Below, in pieces: positions 52,351 to 61,252 of a stretch of 61,254 nucleotides of DNA. The notes beneath the pieces were generated by a model. The model was not told where the DNA came from, did no database searches, and saw nothing but the letters and a program-made list of their open reading frames with translations. Position numbers and translations under genes: made by a program. Positions within the stretch are counted from its first letter, which is position 1; every line of letters begins with the position of its first letter. The stretch spans positions 1-61,254 of the forward strand of contig JAFLBZ010000027.1 in NCBI GenBank assembly GCA_017303715.1, given 5' to 3'. Source of the stretch: Rhodothermia bacterium. Lineage in GTDB: Bacteria; Bacteroidota; Rhodothermia; Rhodothermales; UBA2364.

Positions 52351-53844
52351 ATGAAAAAGTTTATTTTTATAATTTTATTACTTATTGTCTCACAAATGGC
52401 TTATTCGCAAAGCAAAAAATGGCAGGTAAATATTTGGGAAACCTCTGCAACTGGTAACGCAATGGTGGAATTAAATGTGGGGAATAAATCGCAATCCCCA
52501 GATGCTGTAATTCGAATTCAACCAGAGCTGAAGTTCCAAAAAATCTTAGGCTTTGGAGGTGCATTTACAGAAGCAACAACTTACCTATTATACAAACTTA
52601 GCAAAGTAAATCGCGACAAAATCTTACAGGCTTATTTTGGAGATGCTGGTGCAAAATATTCTCTTTGTCGAACACCAATAAATTCTACAGATTTTTCATT
52701 GGATCACTATGCGTATGCAATGGTTCCGGGTGATAAAAAACTAAAACATTTTGATATTAGGAAAGACGAAAAGCACCTAATCCCCACGATAAAAGAGGCT
52801 CAGAAAATTTCTACAGAAGGATTTAAATTAATAGCTTCTCCTTGGACTGCACCACCTTGGATGAAAGACAACAGCCATTGGGTGGGTGGAAAGCTAAAGC
52901 CGGAGTATTATCCCACTTGGGCTTTGTATTTTTCTAAATATTTGGATGCTTATAAGAAGCATCAGATACACTTCTGGGGTGTTACAGTCGAGAATGAGCC
53001 GAATGGTAATGGTAATAATTGGGAAAGTATGCTTTTTTCGCCTCAAGAAATGACCCAATTTGTACAATATCATTTAGGGCCTCACCTTAAAAAAAATGGG
53101 TATAAAGACATAAAAATTCTGGGGTACGATCAAAATAGAGCCGATTTAAAAAGCTGGGTGGATGAAATGTATCGGACGCCAGAAAGCAGTCAATATTTTC
53201 ACGGAACTGCCATTCATTGGTATGAAAGCACCTATGATTATTTTCCAGATGCATTAGATTATGCACACTATAAAGCACCAAATAAACATTTAATCCAAAC
53301 AGAAGCATGTATTGATGCAGAAGTTCCTGTTTGGCAAAATGACCAATGGTATTGGCAACCAAATGCAACTGATTGGGGATATGATTGGGCGCCAGACCAC
53401 GAAAAATATTTACATCCAAAATATGTACCCGTTTATCGTTATGCGGAAGATATAATCGGTGGATTAAACCATTGGGTTGAAGGGTGGATAGACTGGAATA
53501 TGGTTTTGGATAAACAGGGTGGGCCGAATTGGTTTAAAAATTGGTGTATAGCGCCGATTATTGTTGATCCGGAAAAAGATGAAGTCTATTTCACCCCATT
53601 GTACCACGTTATGGCACATTTCAGTCGCTTTATAAGGCCCGGTGCGCATCGGATTGGTTTTTCAAATATAAACAGCACACTCGTTGCAACGGCTGTCGAG
53701 AACCCAGATAAATCAATCATTCTTATACTGCTGAATAAGGATAAAAATGCCAAAAATATAGCGTTACACTTAAATGGTTTTTCTCAGGTTTTAACAATAA
53801 ATCAAGAAAGTTTGCAAACCATAATCCTTAAACCCTCTAATTAA
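52351..53844 (+). CDS. GH30 exported glucanase/glucosidase
   Basis: 497 residues, with a signal peptide ending at MAYSQ (20) and no lipobox, so probably periplasmic. GH30 features: FGGAFTEATTYLL, SPWTAPPWMK, acid/base E216 in VTVENEPNGN, and nucleophile E318 in LIQTEACID. W-rich GLNHWVEGWIDWNMVLD and a C-terminal beta-sandwich (about 420-497) follow. The best guess is a beta-1,6-glucanase or beta-glucosidase removing side chains of laminarin. It lies 9 bases after the phosphorylase gene and shares its AT-rich composition. Confidence 0.9.
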   Translation: MKKFIFIILLLIVSQMAYSQSKKWQVNIWETSATGNAMVELNVGNKSQSPDAVIRIQPELKFQKILGFGGAFTEATTYLLYKLSKVNRDKILQAYFGDAGAKYSLCRTPINSTDFSLDHYAYAMVPGDKKLKHFDIRKDEKHLIPTIKEAQKISTEGFKLIASPWTAPPWMKDNSHWVGGKLKPEYYPTWALYFSKYLDAYKKHQIHFWGVTVENEPNGNGNNWESMLFSPQEMTQFVQYHLGPHLKKNGYKDIKILGYDQNRADLKSWVDEMYRTPESSQYFHGTAIHWYESTYDYFPDALDYAHYKAPNKHLIQTEACIDAEVPVWQNDQWYWQPNATDWGYDWAPDHEKYLHPKYVPVYRYAEDIIGGLNHWVEGWIDWNMVLDKQGGPNWFKNWCIAPIIVDPEKDEVYFTPLYHVMAHFSRFIRPGAHRIGFSNINSTLVATAVENPDKSIILILLNKDKNAKNIALHLNGFSQVLTINQESLQTIILKPSN

Positions 53845-53846
53845 TC

Positions 53847-55268
53847 ATGAGTAACCAGACAAATCAGGGTGTACCAACCATCGAAAAATTAGCATTTGGT
53901 GCTGGCCATTTGGTGAATAACCTTTTTCCGGGCGCATTGGGTGTTTTTTCTTTTTTCTTGCTAACAGGCTTCGGAATTGATCCCGTTTATGCAGGGATGC
54001 TGTCTGCCATTCCGCGCTTTTTCGATGCCCTATCGGATCCTATTATGGGATTTGTTTCTGACAATACAAAGTCTAAATGGGGCAGGAGAAGACCTTATAT
54101 TTTTGCGGGAGCTATTTTGGCTGGTATTTTCTTTTTTATTCAATGGCAAATGGACGAAGCCAATGGAACTGTTTTTAATTTTTGGTACTTCTTGATTATG
54201 TCCATTATTTTCATTTTGTTTAATACCATGTTTTCTACCCCACTCATTGGTTTAGGCTATGAAATGACCAGTGATTATAAAGAAAGAACAAGGCTAATGG
54301 GTTTTTCCCAAACGGTTAGTCAGTTGGCGTGGATGATTGTTCCGTGGTTTTGGGTGTTGGTTGCTGATCCAAATTTATTTTCTTCGCAAGCTGAGGGGGT
54401 TAGGGTTTTATCTATTATTGTAGGGATTGCATGTGCCGTTCTGGGTATTTTACCTGCCATATTTTGTAAGGAAGTAGCTGCCGCGCATATTGAAAATCAA
54501 GCCGAACTCACATGGAAAAATACGTTTAATAACCTTACAAAATTGTTCAAAGATGTTAAGAATATGACCAAGAATGTTCCTTTTATGCGGCTGTGTGGGG
54601 CTACCTTCTTGGTCTTTAATGGTTTCCAAATGGTGGCTTCTTTTAGCATTTTTATTATTGTTTTTTACATGTATAATGGTAGTTATGAGGCTGCAGGAAC
54701 GCTACCCGCTTGGTTTTCGACCATTAGTGCCTTAGCAACTGCTTTTTTGGTTATCCCAATCGTTACATTTTTAGCCAATAAGTATGGCAAACGTAATGCT
54801 TTTGTGATTTCTACGGCCATTTCTATTGTGGGCTATTTGCTCAAGTGGTGGGGTTTTAACCCAACAAATCCTTGGATGATCTTTATGCCCGTACCATTCA
54901 TTGCATTTGGATTGGGGGGACTTTTCACGTTGATGATGAGCATGACGGCAGACGTTTGTGATCTGGATGAATTGGAGAATGGGATGCCTCGCAAAGAAGG
55001 CACTTTTGGGGCAATCTATTGGTGGATGGTGAAATTAGGACAAGCGTTGGCGTTGTTTTTGGGTGGTATTGTGCTAAAAGTGGTTGGATTTGACCAAAAT
55101 GCGGCAGTACAGGCAGCTGAAACCATGACCCTCTTGCGGATGTGCGACATTGCCCTACCCGCGATAACAGCGGCTCTGGCCATTTGGGTAATGTGGAATT
55201 ATGACCTTAGCGAAGAGCGAGCACATGAAATTAAAGCGGAATTGGTGCGTCGGAGAGGTGAGTTATAA
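53847..55268 (+). CDS. GPH-family sugar:cation symporter (MFS)
   Basis: 473 residues with about 12 membrane segments. The glycoside-pentoside-hexuronide signature is present: ALSDPIMGFVSDNTKSKWGRRRPYI (written in part), with the Asp of the cation site, and GMPRKEGTFGAIYWWMVKLGQA in the second half. It would take up gluco-oligosaccharides across the inner membrane to feed the cytoplasmic phosphorylase. It begins 3 bases after the GH30 stop and closes the operon at a bidirectional terminator. Confidence 0.88.
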   Translation: MSNQTNQGVPTIEKLAFGAGHLVNNLFPGALGVFSFFLLTGFGIDPVYAGMLSAIPRFFDALSDPIMGFVSDNTKSKWGRRRPYIFAGAILAGIFFFIQWQMDEANGTVFNFWYFLIMSIIFILFNTMFSTPLIGLGYEMTSDYKERTRLMGFSQTVSQLAWMIVPWFWVLVADPNLFSSQAEGVRVLSIIVGIACAVLGILPAIFCKEVAAAHIENQAELTWKNTFNNLTKLFKDVKNMTKNVPFMRLCGATFLVFNGFQMVASFSIFIIVFYMYNGSYEAAGTLPAWFSTISALATAFLVIPIVTFLANKYGKRNAFVISTAISIVGYLLKWWGFNPTNPWMIFMPVPFIAFGLGGLFTLMMSMTADVCDLDELENGMPRKEGTFGAIYWWMVKLGQALALFLGGIVLKVVGFDQNAAVQAAETMTLLRMCDIALPAITAALAIWVMWNYDLSEERAHEIKAELVRRRGEL

Positions 55269-55300
55269 AATCGGTATGTTGACTGTTTGATGAAGGGTAA

Positions 55301-55335
55301 AAAAAGGAAGTCTTGCAAAAGCAGGCTTCCTTTTT
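55301..55335. terminator. Bidirectional terminator at the end of the glucan operon
   Basis: AAAAAGGAAG (55301-55310) pairs with CTTCCTTTTT (55326-55335), with an inner TTGC/GCA. It serves both the symporter gene and the convergent proS. Confidence 0.85.
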
Positions 55336-55361
55336 CGTTAAACGCATCCCCAGCCTCAAAA

Positions 55362-56831
55362 TTAATAGGCCCGCGCAAACAAGACGCGGCCTGTGGAGGG
55401 TTTTCCAGAGCGAGGATCGGTTCCGGATTCGGGTTGTTGATCCAAAGGAATACACCGTATGGTAGCCTTTGTTTCCTCTTTGATCACCGCTTCTGTCTCG
55501 GCGGTTCCGTCCCAATGTGCCGAAATGAAGCCGCCTTTCGTGTCCAATACGTGTAAGAACTCGTCCCAAGTTTCTACGGCGGTAATCATGTTATCGCGGT
55601 AGGTTTTGGCACGGTCGAAGAGATTTTGTTGAATATCCTCCAGCGTGTCGAGGATGGTTTGTGTCAAATTTTCTTGCGAGATGGATGTTTTGGAGCGCAA
55701 GTCGCGGCGAGCCATTTCGATGGTGCCATTTTGCAAATCTCGCCCGCCGAGTGCCAACCGGATGGGCACGCCTTGAACTTCGTACTCGTTGAACTTCCAT
55801 CCCGGACGTTGATCTGAAGCATCTAACTTCACCGAAATGCCGGCCAACTTTAGGTCGCGTGCTATGGTTTCTGCCCGCTCGATCACCACACCGGCGTTGT
55901 CTTTGCCTGTGATGGGAACGATTACCACCTGCGTCGGTGCGATTCTGGGCGGTAAGACCAAGCCTTGATCATCAGAGTGGGTCATGATCAGGCCGCCAAT
56001 CAGTCGGGTAGATACTCCCCAAGAAGTCGCCCAGACATATTCCAACGCATTGGATTTGTTTTGGAATTGAACATTAAAGGCTTTTGCGAAGTTCTGTCCG
56101 AGGAAGTGGCTTGTTCCGGCTTGTAAGGCTTTTCCGTCCTGCATCAAAGCCTCGATGCAATAGGTTTTGTCTGCGCCGGCAAACTTCTCGCTCTCGGTTT
56201 TTACGCCTTTGACTACGGGCATGGCCATAAAATGCTCTGCAAAATGGGCGTAAATATCCAAAATCTTTTCGGTTTCTGCTATGGCCTCTTCCGCCGAGGC
56301 ATGTGCGGTGTGCCCTTCTTGCCACAAAAATTCCATCGTTCTCAAAAAGAGCCTTGTACGCATTTCCCACCGAACCACATTCGCCCATTGGTTAATCAGG
56401 ATGGGCAGATCACGCCAAGACTGAATCCAGGTGCGATAGGTATCCCAAATAATGGTCTCGGAGGTAGGGCGGACGATGAGGTTCTCCTCCAACTTGGAGT
56501 CAGGATCTGGCTCCACGCCCGATTTATCGTCCTTCATACGCAGTCGCGAATGCGTAACAATCGCACATTCTTTTGCAAAGCCTTCTACGTGATCGGCTTC
56601 TTTAGACAAGAAGGATTCCGGAATAAAAATTGGAAAATAGGCGTTTACGTGCCCTGTTTCCTTAAACATCCGGTCTAATTCGTCCTTCATGTTTTCCCAG
56701 AGGGCAAATCCATTTGGCCGAATCACCATACATCCCCGTACTGGCGAGTGTTCGGCAAGTTTGGCGTTCTTTACCACATCCAGATACCATTGCGAATAAT
56801 CGGTCTCGCGCTTTGTTATTACGTCTGCCAT
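55362..56831 (-). CDS. proS: Prolyl-tRNA synthetase, archaeal/eukaryal (ProS type 3) form
   Basis: 489 residues, class II synthetase without the large editing insertion of the bacterial form. Motif 2 region ([24 protein letters not shown]), [33 protein letters not shown] and motif 3 ([17 protein letters not shown]) are all present, followed by the anticodon-binding domain and a C-terminal zinc-like/extra domain ending RVLFARAY with the family Tyr. It is of normal length. It is monocistronic, with a double direct repeat 58 bases upstream of the start codon. Confidence 0.94.
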   Translation of the reverse strand: MADVITKRETDYSQWYLDVVKNAKLAEHSPVRGCMVIRPNGFALWENMKDELDRMFKETGHVNAYFPIFIPESFLSKEADHVEGFAKECAIVTHSRLRMKDDKSGVEPDPDSKLEENLIVRPTSETIIWDTYRTWIQSWRDLPILINQWANVVRWEMRTRLFLRTMEFLWQEGHTAHASAEEAIAETEKILDIYAHFAEHFMAMPVVKGVKTESEKFAGADKTYCIEALMQDGKALQAGTSHFLGQNFAKAFNVQFQNKSNALEYVWATSWGVSTRLIGGLIMTHSDDQGLVLPPRIAPTQVVIVPITGKDNAGVVIERAETIARDLKLAGISVKLDASDQRPGWKFNEYEVQGVPIRLALGGRDLQNGTIEMARRDLRSKTSISQENLTQTILDTLEDIQQNLFDRAKTYRDNMITAVETWDEFLHVLDTKGGFISAHWDGTAETEAVIKEETKATIRCIPLDQQPESGTDPRSGKPSTGRVLFARAY

Positions 56832-56888
56832 TCTATACAGTATTGACTAATATGATAGACACTTCCGCATGATAAGACCTTCTTAAAA

Positions 56889-56929
56889 GTCACAAAATTA
56901 CGGCGTAGATGTCACAAAATTGTTACGGC
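56889..56929 (-). promoter_or_regulatory. Paired direct repeat upstream of proS
   Basis: GTCACAAAATT occurs at 56889-56899 and 56911-56921, exactly 22 bases (two helical turns) apart, each followed within three bases by TACGGC. The site is 58-98 bases before the proS start and may bind a regulator. It could also serve the lipoprotein gene at 57096. Confidence 0.4.
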
Positions 56930-57095
56930 ACAGGTATTGTACCTTGGTTCATTAGGATTGTGTTTAGCGTTCAATCCCTACTGTCATAATAATATACATG
57001 CTCAAGGGGCCGGATTACCAAGGGGGGAGGCGTGAGATTTAGAATAAAAACACCATAAACCCTGATTTGAAAGGGATATAAAAAGGAGAAGTGCC

Positions 57096-57674
57096 ATGAA
57101 AAAACATGTATTCTTGCTTTTCTTGCTGGTTCAGGCGGGCTGCATGAGCACAAAAACCCAATACGAGGCAGGCAAAAATGCGATTCGTCTTTCAGAACGG
57201 AAGTTTTTGGTCTCATACGCAAATGCCACCTTCCCACCCTCTTTGGTACAAACGTATCTGTTGCGAAATTGTGGCGAAACAGCTCTGAAGAACGGGTTTT
57301 CACATTTTGTATTATTGGGTAACGACCATGCACAAACCGTCGAAGTCCTAAAGGGCGAGCGTTATCCAGTTAGGAGTGCCGTCTCCCTTATGGCTGATGG
57401 GCAAGACCATCACGTTATAGAGTACAAAAATGGAACAAAAGAGGTCATTTCGTCTAACTATCGGACTTCGATCAGCGTGGAGATGATTGGACTGTATGCT
57501 GATGAGGTGCAAGGAAACAACATCCCTTTTGCAAACGATGCTGCTTTAACCGCTGCGTACCTGCTAAAACGTCCGGTTGAGCAAGAAATGTATGTTCGAT
57601 CGTGGAAGGTGATGGGAGGAATCACTGGCGGAGCTTTGGTATTGTTCTTACTAACCATCATTTCGACTATGTAG
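57096..57674 (+). CDS. Lipoprotein with C-terminal membrane segment, unknown function
   Basis: 192 residues. An AAGGAG ribosome-binding site is at 57083-57088. Lipobox LLVQAGC, lipidated C16. The middle part has SERKFLVSYANATFPPS and LLRNCGETALKNGFSHFVLL, the pattern of CC0125/CC1285-type lipoproteins (small alpha/beta domain with one Cys). A hydrophobic helix (about 171-190) ends the protein. Both ends are therefore membrane attached, which is unusual. No partner is evident. Confidence 0.65.
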   Translation: MKKHVFLLFLLVQAGCMSTKTQYEAGKNAIRLSERKFLVSYANATFPPSLVQTYLLRNCGETALKNGFSHFVLLGNDHAQTVEVLKGERYPVRSAVSLMADGQDHHVIEYKNGTKEVISSNYRTSISVEMIGLYADEVQGNNIPFANDAALTAAYLLKRPVEQEMYVRSWKVMGGITGGALVLFLLTIISTM

Positions 57675-57890
57675 TTAGCCACTAAACAATATTCTGCAAA
57701 AAGCCATCCTAACGTTTAGGGTAATTGCTTTCGGCACAACACTTGCTTGTAAATTCCCATAGGGAACCATTCTTCCCCTAAACAGATTTAATAGAAACAA
57801 TTTGCGGCTTTTTTGCGGCTACCCTCTTAGGACAAGACCTCACCATAAACTGGCGTTCCAATAACGTTCATAAACTTTACCAATACGGCT

Positions 57891-59312
57891 ATGAAAAGTT
57901 CGATGCTCCGTCCAATTCTTTCTACCCTTGCCTTCTTTACCGTAATGGTAGGGTTAAGTGGTTGTTATACCCGCATGGTGGTGGTGGAACGCCGCCCGGC
58001 GGAAGATCGCTACTATGACGACCGTGCAGAAGACGTGCGTTATAGTGATGAAGGCGCGGTTGATGTAAACCGTTATTATTACGACGACAATGATTATGCT
58101 TATTATGATCGTTACGATTATTATGAGCCATACAACTACTCATTCTACTTCGACGCCTTTTATGGCCCCTATTCGTGGTATCGTCCATCGTATTACAACT
58201 CTTATTACGGGTACAACTATTACGACCATTACTACTACGATAGCTACTGGAGTCCTTGGCGTCCAGCAAGTTGGTATAGTTCCTATTGGAGTCCACCCGG
58301 CTACAACTACTACGGATATTCGGGTAGTTATTATGGTAATGGTTACTATGCGGGTTGGTATAATGGTTTCCACTCTGGCAGCCGCTATAACGGCAATGGA
58401 AATACAGGCACTTATGCCCCACGGGGTCGCTACAACAGTGGCCTTGCTGCTGTTGGAACAACCTCTACTTCTCGCACAAGAGGTGCATTAAATCCGGGTT
58501 TGGCAACAGGTTCTCGCGGTATTGCTTCGGGCACGTCGCGCACCTCCCGTGGAACCTTGGGTGAGGCACCACAAAATGTTCAAGGACGCCGTACACGTGG
58601 CTCGGATGTTTATGGAACCACCTCAAATGGTAGTATTTACAATGGCAGTTCTCGTTCTGGACGTGATGGCGGCTATGGGTCTCAAAGCTCTGGGAATACA
58701 GCCCGTCGTCCGGCACGCGGGGAAGACACCTACTCGACGGGTAGCCGAGGAACACGTGGCTCGGATGCAAACAGTGGTAGCACCGGACGCGGAAGTTCTA
58801 CGCCCAATGCTACAGGTCGTGGCTCACGGGGAAGTACAAACAACAGTGAATTAGGTGCAGGCTCTCGTCCGGTAGATCGTCCCACAGCACCTGCGGCCAC
58901 TACCCGTCGTCCAGATAGCCGTCCGGCAGATCGTCCTTCAGCACCTGCGGCCACCACCCGTCGTCCAGATAGCCGTCCGGTAGATCGTCCTTCAGCACCT
59001 GCGGCCACTACCCGTCGTCCAGATAGCCGTCCGGCAGATCGTGGCCCTGCATATCGTCCAGAACGTCGCCCCTCCACCGAAAGTAGTGACTCCGGTAGCC
59101 GCCGTAACTCCGAGGCTTCGCGTCCCAGTTCTTCCGGATCCGGTGACTCCGGTAGCCGTCGTAGCTCCGAGGCTTCGCGTCCCAGTTCTTCGGGATCGTC
59201 TTCCGGTGGCTCTTCTTCTGGTTCATCAGGAAGTCGTTCATCGGGCAGTTCTTCCAGTTCTGGTAGTAGTTCCTCTGGTGGTGGCGAATCTCGTGGCCGA
59301 AGAGGAAACTAA
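57891..59312 (+). CDS. Tyr-rich, low-complexity surface lipoprotein
   Basis: 473 residues of no recognised family. Lipobox GLSGC, lipidated C25. Residues about 40-165 are extraordinarily rich in Tyr, Asp, Ser, Asn and Trp (YYYDDNDYAYYDRYDYYEPY and like runs). The rest is an Arg/Ser/Gly/Thr-rich disordered chain with a 18-residue repeat SRP(V/A)DRPxAPAATTRRPD (325-378, three units) and a shorter DSGSRRxSEASRPSSSGS repeat, ending in a Ser/Gly tail. It could be a structural, adhesive or glycan/metal-interacting coat protein. The composition alone does not define the role. Confidence 0.65.
   Translation: MKSSMLRPILSTLAFFTVMVGLSGCYTRMVVVERRPAEDRYYDDRAEDVRYSDEGAVDVNRYYYDDNDYAYYDRYDYYEPYNYSFYFDAFYGPYSWYRPSYYNSYYGYNYYDHYYYDSYWSPWRPASWYSSYWSPPGYNYYGYSGSYYGNGYYAGWYNGFHSGSRYNGNGNTGTYAPRGRYNSGLAAVGTTSTSRTRGALNPGLATGSRGIASGTSRTSRGTLGEAPQNVQGRRTRGSDVYGTTSNGSIYNGSSRSGRDGGYGSQSSGNTARRPARGEDTYSTGSRGTRGSDANSGSTGRGSSTPNATGRGSRGSTNNSELGAGSRPVDRPTAPAATTRRPDSRPADRPSAPAATTRRPDSRPVDRPSAPAATTRRPDSRPADRGPAYRPERRPSTESSDSGSRRNSEASRPSSSGSGDSGSRRSSEASRPSSSGSSSGGSSSGSSGSRSSGSSSSSGSSSSGGGESRGRRGN
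58863..59024 (+). repeat. Three tandem 54-bp units in the Tyr-rich lipoprotein gene
   Basis: Units start at 58863, 58917 and 58971 with a partial fourth at 59025. They differ at few positions, mostly Val/Ala and Thr/Ser codons, so they are recent in-frame expansions. Confidence 0.85.
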
Positions 59313-59388
59313 GCCTGTACGCTAACAGACCTGCGCGCGTTTATATTGGGCCTGTGCAATCAAAGACATGGCAGTACAGGCTCTTTTT
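59312..59388 (+). terminator. Terminator after the Tyr-rich lipoprotein gene, two alternative left arms
   Basis: GCCTGT (59350-59355) pairs with ACAGGC (59376-59381), followed by a T-run. An alternative arm AGCCTGTAC (59312-59320), starting at the last base of the stop codon, pairs perfectly with GTACAGGCT (59374-59382) over a longer loop. Confidence 0.6.
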
Positions 59389-59465
59389 GTATCCATTAAA
59401 CCTGTTTTACCGTCATTTAATGGGCTGCACTGCACTATATATCAACTTAAATTTTCCTGAATAAA

Positions 59466-61055
59466 ATGAACTTCAATTTTCTTAAAACTGCTCTTTTGGG
59501 TGGTCTCCTTTTCGTAGGAAGCCTTCACGTATCTGCACAGAGCGCCGAGGATGCCATTCGATATACGCAGCGGATGCTCAATGCGGGCGCACGGTCAATG
59601 GGTATTGGGATGACCGGACGTGCGGGCATTGGCGATTGGTCAGCCACCGCACTCAATCCTGCTGGATTGGGGTGGTCTAAATATTCGTCTTTTCAGGGCG
59701 GCTTGCAAATGCTCAGTGGCGAGGACGAGTCGTCTTTTGTGCTGCCACAGACTGCCACACAGACCAATAAAGAAACCTTTAACACCTCTGCCATTTCCAA
59801 CTTGGGCTATCTGAAAAAAGCAGAAGTTGCGCGTGGCTCCTTGGCTTTTGGCATTGGTGTAAATAAAGTGACACAATATGATCGTACAAGCCGTTTTTCG
59901 GGCGAGAATGGTGAAAACTCCATTACCGATTATTTCTTGCCAGCAGATGATGCTTATACGGTGAATGCCGGAACGGATGGCGTTATTGGAACGAATGACG
60001 ACCGCTTTTCGTTTACTTCGCCCATCTCAACCATTGCGTTCGAGACATATGCCATAGATTTTGACAAAGCATTTTATACCGCCAACAAGTATCCGTTTTT
60101 TGCGGGGATTCAAACCGGAACCGTATCGCAGGAAGGCAGTGTGCGCGAAAGTGGTGATGTGAACGAACTGAGTTTTGCAGGTGCATGGGAGGCTGCACGA
60201 AATGTGATGGTTGGGGCTTCGGTGAACATCCTGTTTGGGAACTACAAATACCGTAGGAGTTTCACGGAAAACGATAAATACAATGACAACGATGGAACAT
60301 ATCCGAACGATGGAACATATCAGACGGTTAACTTCAATAGCCTAACATTAACCGAAAACCTTGATACAGGTGTGAGTGGTGCAAACCTCCGCCTTGGTCT
60401 TTCTACTAAACTTACGGAAAACCTGAAAATTGGCGTAGTAGCGGAAACACCCACTCAATACAGCATCGCCGAGGACTATGCAACTATTCTGGCAACAAAA
60501 TACGATGACGGCGGAACATATGAGTATGGTGGGCTTTCCTACGATGTAGGAACAGGCGCTTTCGATTATCGGATTGCAACACCTTGGCGGCTTGGGGCTG
60601 GGGTACAGTTCTCATCAAGCCATGTAAATTTATTTGGTGATGTGGAATTTACCGATTGGTCAAAAATGAAGTTGAGTGCGGAATCGGATCGTGATTACTT
60701 CAATCACTTGAACGACAATATCGCTGACAACTATCAATCCTCCGTACAAGTAGCCCTTGGTGGTGAATTTATCTGGCGTAACTTTTCGGTTAGGTTGGGA
60801 GCAGGGAGAAACCCCGATGCGCGTAAAAATCCAGAGGTGAGTCGCGAAAAAACGTATGCTTCCTTGGGCGCAGGTGTGAAATTTGGCAATAGATTTGAGT
60901 TGAACGCTGCTGTGATGACGGAAATGTATGATGATCTATACTTGCCATATACTGATCTCTCCACCTTTAGTCCATTACGTCTTAATGTTTATCCGATGGT
61001 CAACCGGAAAGTAATCCGTCAGTTTGGAACACTCGAACTCAAAGTGACGCTCTAA
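59466..61055 (+). CDS. OmpP1/FadL-family outer-membrane transport protein
   Basis: 529 residues, with a signal peptide ending at VSAQ (25). The N-terminal ARSMGIGMTGRAGIGDWSATALNPAGLGW matches the FadL hatch-domain signature (A-R...G..GA..A...D.SA...NPAGL). The body consists of amphipathic strands with GVVAETPTQYSI and WRLGAGVQF, and the C-terminus ends in LELKVTL. FadL-type barrels let hydrophobic compounds such as fatty acids or aromatics diffuse in; the ligand is unknown here. A terminator follows. Confidence 0.9.
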   Translation: MNFNFLKTALLGGLLFVGSLHVSAQSAEDAIRYTQRMLNAGARSMGIGMTGRAGIGDWSATALNPAGLGWSKYSSFQGGLQMLSGEDESSFVLPQTATQTNKETFNTSAISNLGYLKKAEVARGSLAFGIGVNKVTQYDRTSRFSGENGENSITDYFLPADDAYTVNAGTDGVIGTNDDRFSFTSPISTIAFETYAIDFDKAFYTANKYPFFAGIQTGTVSQEGSVRESGDVNELSFAGAWEAARNVMVGASVNILFGNYKYRRSFTENDKYNDNDGTYPNDGTYQTVNFNSLTLTENLDTGVSGANLRLGLSTKLTENLKIGVVAETPTQYSIAEDYATILATKYDDGGTYEYGGLSYDVGTGAFDYRIATPWRLGAGVQFSSSHVNLFGDVEFTDWSKMKLSAESDRDYFNHLNDNIADNYQSSVQVALGGEFIWRNFSVRLGAGRNPDARKNPEVSREKTYASLGAGVKFGNRFELNAAVMTEMYDDLYLPYTDLSTFSPLRLNVYPMVNRKVIRQFGTLELKVTL

Positions 61056-61087
61056 GTCGGTGTTGGATCGTCCTTCGAGGTGTAAAA

Positions 61088-61124
61088 AAACGCCCTTTGG
61101 TATTACCGAGGGGCGTTTCCTTTT
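61088..61124 (+). terminator. Intrinsic terminator after the FadL-family gene
   Basis: AAACGCCC (61088-61095) pairs with GGGCGTTT (61111-61118), followed by CCTTTT. Confidence 0.85.
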
Positions 61125-61145
61125 ATTAAACTGGTTGCGAGTGAA

Positions 61146-61252
61146 TAAATTAGTTTAAGTTAAACAAAAACTGGCACATAGAAAGATTAAATTTGGTTTG
61201 AACGTTCAAACTTTCATCCTTCCAGTGCCAGATTATGATTCCGACTAATTTA
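61146..61252. repeat. Nested inverted repeat, MITE-like element or large operator
   Basis: Four inverted pairs are nested around about 61200: TAAATTAGT (61146-61154)/ACTAATTTA (61244-61252), CTGGCAC (61171-61177)/GTGCCAG (61225-61231), GAAAG (61181-61185)/CTTTC (61211-61215), and the central perfect palindrome TTTGAACGTTCAAA (61197-61210). The whole is about 107 bases, without coding capacity, and reaches the right edge of the window. Confidence 0.55.

Noticed and set aside
57937-58461. 174-codon minus-strand open frame over the Tyr-rich gene
   Set aside because: Product of His/Asn/Arg runs caused by the complement of Tyr codons; no start context or domain.
58863-59043. 54-bp tandem units considered as a CRISPR array
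   Set aside because: There are no spacers; the units are contiguous, in frame and encode an 18-residue peptide repeat.
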